Assembly: GCA_023431345.1 (NCBI GenBank)
Contig: JAEYWK010000039.1
Span: 1-28,252, forward strand
Reading direction: 5' to 3'
DNA: 28,252 bases
Origin: Pseudomonadota bacterium
Lineage (GTDB): Bacteria; Myxococcota_A; Polyangia; Polyangiales; Polyangiaceae
Part shown: positions 22,666-28,252 of the stretch, piece by piece
How the letters are laid out: every line of letters begins with the position of its first letter
How positions within the stretch are numbered: position 1 is the stretch's first letter
Notes under the pieces: model-generated
Seen by the model: only the letters and a program-made list of their open reading frames with translations
Databases searched by the model: none
Told to the model about the DNA's origin: nothing
Position numbers and translations under genes: made by a program

Positions 22666-23826
22666 ATGAAAATATCCGCACACGTCACCCAGTTCGCTCT
22701 CCTTGGTCTCACTGCCGGCTTGCTCGCGGCGTGCTCGGACGCGGTGCCAGACGACGGAAACGGCGGAGGCACGGGCTCCGGCGGTACCGCTGGCGCGACG
22801 GCAGGAAGCACGTCTTCGAGCGGCTCGCCATCGATGGGTGGTAGCGGCAACGTGGCCGGTAGCGCGGGGAGCACCACCGGCGGTACCCCCGGCGCGGCCG
22901 GCAGCGGCACGTCTGGCGGGGGCGCGGCGGCGGGTGCCGGCGGTGCCACGGCCGGAGCGAGCAGCGGAGGGCGAGGCGGCGACGACGCGGGGGGCGCTGG
23001 CGGCAGTAGCGCAGGCGCCGGCACGGGCGGCGGCGGCGGCGCAGGTGGCGGCACGTCGAAGTCCAAGGGCTGCGGCGCCGCCTCATGGCCTACGAGCAAG
23101 AACAACCTCTCGATCATGGTCGACGGCACCGCGCGCAGTTACAACCTGAAGATCCCCGACAACTACGACACCAACAAGCCGTACCGCCTGATCTTCGCGT
23201 TTCATTGGCTGAACGGCACCGCCGCCAACGTGACCGACGGCAAGTACTACGGCCTCTTGCCCCTCTCCGAGAACAGCACCATCTTCGTGGCTCCTCAGGG
23301 GATCAACAACGGCTGGTCCGACACCGGTAGAACGTCGACCAAAGGCGGACGAGACGTGGCGTTCGCGCGTGCGCTGTTCGAGCAGCTGAAGGACACGCTC
23401 TGCATCGACACGACGCGCGTCTTCTCCGAGGGCTTCAGCATGGGCGGCTCGATGTCTTACGCGCTCGCCTGCGCCTTCGGTAGCGAGCTACGCGGCGTCG
23501 CCGTTCACTCCGGTGGCCCCATGAGCGGCTGCGTGCAGCATGACGATCCGGTCGCCTACTTCATGACTCACGGCACCAACGACAGCGTCTGCAAGTACCC
23601 AGCCTACGGCGTGCCCCAAGTCCAAGATTTCGCCAAGATCAACGGCTGTCAGACCGCCACCCTGCCGACCCCGACGTCATCCAACGGAGAGTGCATCGAT
23701 TACCCCGGGTGCTCGGCAGGCCACCCCACCCGCGCCTGCATCTTCGTGGGTGACCACATCTACAACCCGGGCGGAGCAAACTCGTGGGTTCCGGGCGAGA
23801 CCTGGAAGTTCATCAAGCAGTTCTGA
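22666..23826 (+). CDS. Secreted lipoprotein esterase/PHB-depolymerase-like alpha/beta hydrolase with Gly-rich linker
   Basis: The 386-residue product has signal and lipobox LLAAC (Cys23), a Gly/Ala/Ser linker (about 30-132) and a hydrolase domain of the LpqC/poly(3-hydroxybutyrate) depolymerase-feruloyl esterase type (COG3509). Signs are SYNLKIPDNYDTNKPYRLIFAFHWLNGTAANV, FVAPQGINNGW, nucleophile Ser258 in EGFSMGGSMSYALAC, THGTNDSVC with Asp306 as the probable acid, and His364 in FVGDHIYNPGG as the base. Paired cysteines (136, 246, 269, 289, 309, 328, 343, 349, 358) suggest disulfides. Plausible substrates are plant-wall feruloyl esters or polyesters; which one is unknown. The ATG at 22666 has GTGGAG about 6 bases upstream. 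It shares architecture, not close sequence, with 18439-19623. Confidence 0.87.
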   Translation: MKISAHVTQFALLGLTAGLLAACSDAVPDDGNGGGTGSGGTAGATAGSTSSSGSPSMGGSGNVAGSAGSTTGGTPGAAGSGTSGGGAAAGAGGATAGASSGGRGGDDAGGAGGSSAGAGTGGGGGAGGGTSKSKGCGAASWPTSKNNLSIMVDGTARSYNLKIPDNYDTNKPYRLIFAFHWLNGTAANVTDGKYYGLLPLSENSTIFVAPQGINNGWSDTGRTSTKGGRDVAFARALFEQLKDTLCIDTTRVFSEGFSMGGSMSYALACAFGSELRGVAVHSGGPMSGCVQHDDPVAYFMTHGTNDSVCKYPAYGVPQVQDFAKINGCQTATLPTPTSSNGECIDYPGCSAGHPTRACIFVGDHIYNPGGANSWVPGETWKFIKQF

Positions 23827-23841
23827 GCGTCGTACGCGGCG

Positions 23842-23877
23842 GCGCCGAGGGGTTGTTCCCAATCGGGGCCTCGGCGC
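23842..23877 (+). terminator. Long stem-loop after the hydrolase gene
   Basis: GCGCCGAGG (23842-23850) and CCTCGGCGC (23869-23877) form a perfect 9-bp stem. The enclosed GGTTG-TTCC-CAATC can extend it as an inner hairpin with one G-T pair. It begins 15 bases after the stop codon. A T-run is missing, as is common in very GC-rich genomes. The rest of 23878-23981 shows only the ribosome-binding site of the next gene. Confidence 0.55.
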
Positions 23878-23981
23878 ACGTCTCCTAGTCATTTCCTCAC
23901 GAGGGCCGGAGCGCTTGTCGGGCGAGAGGTGCGAGCGCACACTACCGGCGAGATCACCGCCATGGAGCGCAGGGGAAACTT

Positions 23982-25442
23982 ATGACGTCCCTCGACGGAG
24001 GGACGTCGCCCTCTGAGACCCGCCTTTGGACGGGCGCGGTGGGGCAAACGATCGGCGGGCGCTATCGCTTGCGCGCGCCGCTCTGCCGCGGAGGCATGGG
24101 CGAGGTGTGGCGAGCGAAGCACCTGGTCACAGGGCGCAAGGTAGCGCTCAAGCTGCTCAATCGCAGGTTGTCCGAACACGGCGACATGCGGCGCCGATTC
24201 TTGAGAGAAGCTCGCCTGGCCGCTCAGGTCGTCCATCCCCACGTGATCGAAGTGCTCGACGCCTTCGAAGACGACGGCCTGCTCGCGCTGGTGATGCCGC
24301 TGCTCGAGGGAGAAGTGCTGACCACGCTGCTTCAGCGCGAAGGCCCGCTCAGCACCGCGGCTGCGCTCGAGCTCTTCCTGCCGCTGCTGTCCGCGGTAGA
24401 AGCCGCGCATGCGCAGGGCATCGTTCATCGCGACCTGAAGCCCGACAACGTGTTTCTGGTGAATGAACGACAGGTGAAGGTGCTCGACTTCGGGATCGCC
24501 AAGCTGATGAAGGCGGCCACGCTCGACGGCGCACCGCTCACGGCCCAGGGAGTGCCGATCGGAACGCTCTGCTACATGGCGCCCGAGCAATGCTTGGGAG
24601 ACTCGCATCAAGACCATCTGGTGGACGTCTGGGCCTTGGGCGTCATCCTGTATGAGCTGCTCGCAGGTCGCCGTCCCATCGAAGGACACAACCTGGCGCA
24701 AGTGATGAAGGTTTCCCTGCTCTCCCCCATCGTGCCTCTCCATGAGCTGCGGCCCGACGTGCCCGCCGACGTCAGCCGGCTCGTCTCGCAAATGCTGAGC
24801 ATCGAGAAGGCGGACCGCCCCCAGAGCTTGCAAGAAGTCGGGGCGCGACTGACAGCAGAGCCGCACGCCGGCGAGGGTCGATCGTGGCTGGGTGCGCGGC
24901 GCGATCGCGCTTCACGCGCTAGTTGGCCATCGCTGGCGAGGTCGGCCCCGATCGGCAGCGCGGATACGGTGCGATTGACGGATCATTCGATGCTCAGCTC
25001 CGTGCGTCCGCCCGTCGCGTCCTTCGCGCGCTACGCCTGGCCCGTAACGCTGGGCTTCGCGCTGACCGCGCTCGCGCTGGCCATCGCGAAGCGCTCGCCG
25101 ACAGCGGTCGAGGCGACCGAGGCCGGTGTGGCCGCCGCCTCCACGTTCACTTCGCGCGCCGTACCGCCGCCGTCTCCGGCGAAGCCCGCCGCCGACCGAG
25201 CGCCCTCCACGCCCAGCGCGACGAGCCTCGCGCCACGCCCTGTGCCCACCTCCGCTGCCGTGGCTCGGCGAGCCATGCCTCTGCGCGCGCCCGCAGCCAA
25301 CGGCGCAGCGTCGACCAACCCGGCGCCGCTAGACCCGCGACCACCGCGACTGCGAACCTCGTTTCAAGACGGCCCGCGGCCAATCGACACGACCAACCCG
25401 TTTACGGCAGCGCGCCCGCCCCGATCACCCGCGCGCGATTGA
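23982..25442 (+). CDS. PknB-type Ser/Thr protein kinase with one membrane segment
   Basis: The 486-residue protein has a full Hanks-type kinase domain at about 27-292: glycine loop LCRGGMGEVW, catalytic Lys57 (VALK), Glu in the C helix (FLREARLA), catalytic loop HRDLKPDN with Asp151, DFG at 169-171 and APE at 200-202. All essential residues are present, so it should be active. A basic juxtamembrane segment (300-350) leads to one membrane helix (352-369, PVTLGFALTALALAIA), and the outside part is a short Pro/Ala/Thr-rich tail without a PASTA or other sensor domain. The start has AGGGG about 8 bases before the ATG. It stands alone; the neighbours on both sides are on separate units. Substrate and signal are unknown. 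Confidence 0.94.
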   Translation: MTSLDGGTSPSETRLWTGAVGQTIGGRYRLRAPLCRGGMGEVWRAKHLVTGRKVALKLLNRRLSEHGDMRRRFLREARLAAQVVHPHVIEVLDAFEDDGLLALVMPLLEGEVLTTLLQREGPLSTAAALELFLPLLSAVEAAHAQGIVHRDLKPDNVFLVNERQVKVLDFGIAKLMKAATLDGAPLTAQGVPIGTLCYMAPEQCLGDSHQDHLVDVWALGVILYELLAGRRPIEGHNLAQVMKVSLLSPIVPLHELRPDVPADVSRLVSQMLSIEKADRPQSLQEVGARLTAEPHAGEGRSWLGARRDRASRASWPSLARSAPIGSADTVRLTDHSMLSSVRPPVASFARYAWPVTLGFALTALALAIAKRSPTAVEATEAGVAAASTFTSRAVPPPSPAKPAADRAPSTPSATSLAPRPVPTSAAVARRAMPLRAPAANGAASTNPAPLDPRPPRLRTSFQDGPRPIDTTNPFTAARPPRSPARD

Positions 25443-25581
25443 CGGACGAGCGAGCGAAAGCCAATGCGGGTGCCGCGGCATCCTCCTCGAGCGGCTGGTT
25501 CGTTCGCCCCAGCGCCGGCCGCGTCGACGATGTTTGACGAACGGACTCGCGCCGCCGCACGCAAGCTCTGCGAGGCGCCGC

Positions 25582-26370
25582 TCAGAGCAAGCTCAGCCGC
25601 GCACCGAGCAGGAACTCGCGCGCGGGGTCGCTGTAGGTCCATTGCTCGAGCTCACAGCGCCGTCCGGTGCTCGCCGCGAGCAGGTTGACCGAGTTGCCCG
25701 CGTCGTGCCGAATGCGCGAAGAGACGGCGGTGCCGGCGTTGACGGCCCACAGCGGCCTGGGAAAGCCGTAAAGCTCGTGCAGCGGAAGCACGAAGGGCAA
25801 GTGGATGTGACCGGCGAGGATGACGTCGGCCCCCGCGTCGTGCCAGTCGCGAATCGCTGGCTCCGCCCCATGAGCGACGTTCTGAGCCTCGCTCAAGCGC
25901 GGCACGGCTACGGGCTGGTGAGTCACGACGACGCGGAGCTGCTCGGGGTGAGCTTCGCTCAGAGCTCGCGCGACGCGCTGCCGCTGCTCGAGCGAAATCT
26001 CGCCGTCGACGTGCCGGTAGCGACGCGTCGTCTTGACGCCGAGCACGAGGCAATCCGCGGCTCGGAAGCTCGGCTCGAGCTCGGGTCCAAACGCCGCCTG
26101 GTAGCGCGCATACGGGCTCAGAGCGCGACTCGAAACATCGAACAACGGGATGTCGTGGTTCCCCGGGATCGCGAGCACGTTCGCGATGTCGAGGCGCCGC
26201 ACGAACGCCGCCGCCGCCGCAAACTGGCCGCGCCTTGCGCGCTGGGTAACGTCACCGCTGAGCACGAGCAGGTCGGGAGCCAGCCGCTTGGAGAGCGTCA
26301 CCAGCGCTTCGACCACCTCTGGTCGCTCGGTTCCAAAGTGAGCGTCCGATACTTGCAGCAGGCGCGTCAC
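25582..26370 (-). CDS. Calcineurin-like metallophosphoesterase
   Basis: The 262-residue cytoplasmic protein shows all metal-binding motifs of the family: Asp9-Ala-His11 (VSDAHFG), Gly39-Asp40 (LSGDVTQ), Gly-Asn-His-Asp at 70-73, His151 (VVTHQP) and Gly-His-Ile-His at 187-190. This is the type of binuclear centre that hydrolyses phosphomono- or diesters; CpdA-like cyclic nucleotide phosphodiesterases and related enzymes share it, and the substrate cannot be chosen. The GTG start at 26370 overlaps the TGA of the lipid kinase gene by 4 bases (GTGA) and has GGAGAA 8 to 9 bases upstream, so it is preferred over a longer frame to 26409. Coupling with the lipid kinase hints at a phospholipid or lipid-A role, which is inference. 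Confidence 0.9.
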   Translation of the reverse strand: MTRLLQVSDAHFGTERPEVVEALVTLSKRLAPDLLVLSGDVTQRARRGQFAAAAAFVRRLDIANVLAIPGNHDIPLFDVSSRALSPYARYQAAFGPELEPSFRAADCLVLGVKTTRRYRHVDGEISLEQRQRVARALSEAHPEQLRVVVTHQPVAVPRLSEAQNVAHGAEPAIRDWHDAGADVILAGHIHLPFVLPLHELYGFPRPLWAVNAGTAVSSRIRHDAGNSVNLLAASTGRRCELEQWTYSDPAREFLLGARLSLL

Positions 26371-27371
26371 CCGGGATCTTCTCCCGCGTCGGCGGGCCGC
26401 AACAGCCAAAGCGGATGCGGCGCTACCCGAAAGGCGAGCGGCACCGGCAGCAGCTCCACTTCTCCGTCAGTCGCGACCTTGACCTTGCTCCGGCCGAGCC
26501 GCGGCCGCACATGCAGGCGCTCGAAGTCGAAGCTCTGCACGTCCTTCGCCTCGCCCAGCCTGCCGAGCGCGGCGCGCACCACGAGCGCGAGCATGCCCCA
26601 AAGGCCCACCGGTCGCGTCATTACCGCCACCAGGCGGTGCTGCTCGACCAGCTCGCTCTCGGCAATGCCCACGCGCCGCAGCTGAAGCCGGTTGTTGCCG
26701 ATGAAGAGCGACTGCGTGACGACCTTGCGCGGCCCTGACTTGGCTTCTATCTGGATGCGAAGCCGGCGGTGAGGACGCAGGAGCGTTCCGAGCGCCGCAC
26801 CGAACGCCACCAGACGGCTGCGCCCCAGGCGCGCCTTGGCAGCCTCACGCTCCTCGAGCAGCTCGGGATAGAGCCCAATGCTGGCGTTCACGAGGAAGAC
26901 TCGATCGTTGACCATGCCGACCTGCACCTCGTAGGCGCGCCGCGCCAGCAAGAGCTGGCAGGCCGCGCGGACGTCGGAGGGAATGCCGTGGGCGCGGCTG
27001 AAGTAATTGAAGGTGCCGAGCGGCAGCACCCCGAAGGTGCAGCCGCTGCCGAGCGTCGCCGCCGCCACCGAGTTGATGGTTCCGTCGCCGCCCGCCGCGA
27101 CCACGATTCCGCCACGCGCGCGCGCCTCCTTCACGATCCCCGCGACCTTCGCGTCGAACTCGGGCGTCCCATCGTGCTCGTGAAGCGAAAACGTACGTCC
27201 GGCGGCGCTCAGCGCCTCCTCGATGAGGCGTCGCACGTCTTCGTCACCGTGACTGCCCGACTTCGGATTGAGCACGATGAACAGCGGCGCGTCGGGCGGA
27301 ACCTCGCGCGCGTTCGGGGTCGCTTCGGGCACGCGCGGGGGTTGCGGACGAGTCTCGGCTGGCTCTGGCAT
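26367..27371 (-). CDS. Diacylglycerol kinase-family lipid kinase (YegS/DgkB-like)
   Basis: The 334-residue protein belongs to the DAGK catalytic family. The N-terminal domain has FIVLNPKSG (32-39), then GGIVVAAGGDGTINSVAAA with GGDGT at 94-98, and PLGTFNYFSRAHGIP at 117-131, all nucleotide-binding motifs. The C-terminal beta-sandwich has VNASIGLYPELLEERE and a VKVATDGE motif near 305, where the family has 'DGE'. Family members phosphorylate diacylglycerol or related lipids at the membrane using ATP. The Pro-rich first 28 residues are extra. It is the first gene of a coupled pair with the metallophosphoesterase. No ribosome-binding site is visible before the ATG, and a TATAGT hexamer 10 bases away suggests a leaderless transcript. 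Confidence 0.92.
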   Translation of the reverse strand: MPEPAETRPQPPRVPEATPNAREVPPDAPLFIVLNPKSGSHGDEDVRRLIEEALSAAGRTFSLHEHDGTPEFDAKVAGIVKEARARGGIVVAAGGDGTINSVAAATLGSGCTFGVLPLGTFNYFSRAHGIPSDVRAACQLLLARRAYEVQVGMVNDRVFLVNASIGLYPELLEEREAAKARLGRSRLVAFGAALGTLLRPHRRLRIQIEAKSGPRKVVTQSLFIGNNRLQLRRVGIAESELVEQHRLVAVMTRPVGLWGMLALVVRAALGRLGEAKDVQSFDFERLHVRPRLGRSKVKVATDGEVELLPVPLAFRVAPHPLWLLRPADAGEDPG

Positions 27372-27375
27372 CGAC

Positions 27376-27393
27376 GCGGCGACTATACGCCGC
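27376..27393 (-). promoter_or_regulatory. Palindrome around a possible -10 hexamer of the lipid kinase gene
   Basis: GCGGCG-TATAGT-CGCCGC (minus-strand reading) is a perfect 6-bp inverted repeat whose centre is a TATAGT hexamer, ending 5 bases before the ATG at 27371. If TATAGT is the -10 box, transcription starts within a few bases of the ATG. No -35 is recognisable. Confidence 0.35.
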
Positions 27394-27432
27394 TAGCCGG
27401 ACGCGCGCGGAGGACGCGCCGTGGCAACTTGC

Positions 27433-27466
27433 ACCACGGGCGTCGTTCGTGCCTCAGCACCGTGGT
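27433..27466 (-). terminator. Stem-loop downstream of the DUF924 gene
   Basis: ACCACGG and CCGTGGT form a perfect 7-bp stem, and GTGC-TGAG-GCAC nests inside. It begins 11 bases after the DUF924 stop (27478) on the minus strand. There is no T-run. Confidence 0.4.
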
Positions 27467-27477
27467 CGCGGCGTGCG

Positions 27478-28080
27478 CTAAACGGGGCGCCCCGCCGCCT
27501 TGGCTTCTTGCACGTGCGCGGCTTCTTCGGGAGTCGACGCGCGCCCGAGAGCCGCATTGCGCGTAGGAAAGCGACCAAAGCGCGCGATCACGTCGCGGTG
27601 CATGCGCGCGAAGCTGAGCGCGCCCTGCGCCATGCTCTGCAGCGCAGGTCCGCTCGTGGCGACGAGCTCTTCGAACAGGGCGACGCCGCGATCTTGCAGG
27701 GCGAGATCCTCGGCGTGCTCGAACGGGAGTAAGAAGAACATCTTCTCGCTCGCGGTGAGCGACGAGTAGTGGCCGTTCGCGAGCCCGGCGAGCGCGAGCT
27801 CGACCGCCTCGTGGTCCTTCGAGAAGGCTTGCGCCGAGCCGCGGTACAGATTGCGCGAGAACTGATCGATGAGGATGAGCAGCGCGAGGCGGCCACGCGG
27901 CGTCTCGGCCCAGTCGTCGAGCGCGCCCGCGCGTGCCAGCTCGACCTCAGCGCCGAACTGCTCGCGAATCGCGCGGTCGACGCTCTCGCCGCCGGCAAAC
28001 CACAGCTGCATGCGCTCCGGGCCTGGCGGCTCCGCGCCAGAGCCGAACCAGTACGAAAGCACGTCCTCGCTGCGAGTCAT
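27478..28080 (-). CDS. DUF924-family protein
   Basis: The 200-residue cytoplasmic protein opens with SEDVLSYWFG and carries the family's conserved LILIDQFSRNLYRGSAQAFSKD (about 69-89) and MFFLLPFEHAEDLALQD (114-130). DUF924 proteins are all-helical and TPR-like, and their function is not established. The start is placed at 28080 because the family begins at this point; the upstream codons to 28128 add an Arg/Ala-rich leader without support. The length is near the usual 180-200 residues. It is the nearest gene to the right-end repeat, which begins 56 bp upstream of its ATG, so its promoter may lie in or next to the repeat. Confidence 0.9.
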   Translation of the reverse strand: MTRSEDVLSYWFGSGAEPPGPERMQLWFAGGESVDRAIREQFGAEVELARAGALDDWAETPRGRLALLILIDQFSRNLYRGSAQAFSKDHEAVELALAGLANGHYSSLTASEKMFFLLPFEHAEDLALQDRGVALFEELVATSGPALQSMAQGALSFARMHRDVIARFGRFPTRNAALGRASTPEEAAHVQEAKAAGRPV

Positions 28081-28135
28081 GCGCCCGAGCTTGGCACGGC
28101 TTGCCCGCCGCGTCGCGGACGAAGCCACCCTGACT

Positions 28136-28252
28136 CTAGGGCGTGTCCCTGAATTGGGATTGCTCGCGCGTGCCCGTAAACGTGCCCGTGCCCGTGCCCG
28201 ACGGTCCGTGAGGGGTCGTTGGGCCCGTTTGTTGGTAGGCCCAGGTTTGTGG
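28136..28252 (+). repeat. Right-end copy of the interspersed repeat, inverted relative to 1-115
   Basis: Compared with the reverse complement of 1-115 it shares, in order, CTAGGG, GTGTCCCT, AATT, a GTAAAC unit followed by GTGCCC units (three at 28182-28199, against four on the left), ACGGTCCGT, GTAGGCC and GGTTTGTG. An extra GTGCCC at 28170-28175 before GTAAAC shows that GTAAAC is itself a unit of the hexamer ladder. The AGGG...CCCT stem is present in diverged form at the inner end. Confidence 0.8.

Noticed and set aside
22760..23060. Tandem DNA repeats or a CRISPR-like array in the Gly-rich linker
   Set aside because: The repetition is codon-level Gly/Ala/Ser coding in frame with a lipoprotein. 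There are no constant repeats with unique spacers.
1..28252. A composite transposon bounded by the end repeats
   Set aside because: There is no transposase, resolvase or target duplication, and the repeats are diverged. A dispersed repeat at contig breaks is simpler.

Overview
The window is about 28 kb of very GC-rich DNA with dense coding, few gaps and no intergenic stretch above about 240 bases. The gene content fits a myxobacterium (Myxococcota, probably the Polyangiales/Sorangium side). It has lipoproteins with long Gly/Ala/Ser linkers after the lipobox, a cytoplasmic-to-membrane Ser/Thr kinase, a six-PAS hybrid histidine kinase, an ECF sigma operon, and many envelope proteins without a clear name. 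Taxonomy is inferred from this style, not from a marker gene. I saw no rRNA, tRNA, CRISPR array, transposase or phage gene.

Layout from left to right. Both ends carry copies of one repeat of about 115 bp in inverted orientation (1-115 and 28136-28252), each with an in-register GTGCCC hexamer array and an AGGG/CCCT stem. 128-2889 (minus) holds a purine-type permease preceded by a LysR regulator. 3050-4174 (minus) is a linker-type lipoprotein. 4438-5181 (plus) is a PhyH-like dioxygenase. 5254-6492 (minus) is a soluble PAS histidine kinase.

6692-14438 is an envelope block. One coupled minus-strand operon encodes a beta-barrel (7871-9361), a degenerate sulfatase-modifying-factor-like lipoprotein (7104-7871) and a small lipoprotein (6692-7126). 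A divergent Cys-rich lipoprotein follows (9433-10392, plus). A second minus-strand operon runs from a second beta-barrel (13452-14438) through an ECF sigma factor (12771-13382) and a one-pass membrane TPR protein that is probably the anti-sigma (11638-12774) to an FGE-fold lipoprotein (10397-11641). The last three genes overlap by 4 bases at each junction.

14674-18273 (minus) is a 1199-residue hybrid histidine kinase. 18439-19623 (minus) and 22666-23826 (plus) are two secreted lipoprotein alpha/beta hydrolases of the same architecture. Between them lie a DUF4336 protein (19819-20553, plus), a small HPF/RaiA-family protein (20578-20922, minus), a DoxX protein (21008-21472, minus) and a LysR regulator (21549-22466, minus). 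Two GTTC-N8-GAAC sites, one before doxX and one before lysR, suggest that this regulator controls both genes. The right part has a Ser/Thr kinase (23982-25442, plus), a translationally coupled lipid kinase and metallophosphoesterase (25582-27371, minus) and a DUF924 protein (27478-28080, minus).

The most promising candidate for an undescribed system is the 6.7-14.4 kb envelope block, whose sigma factor could control the barrels and FGE-like lipoproteins. The most concrete new prediction is the LysR/DoxX operator pair.
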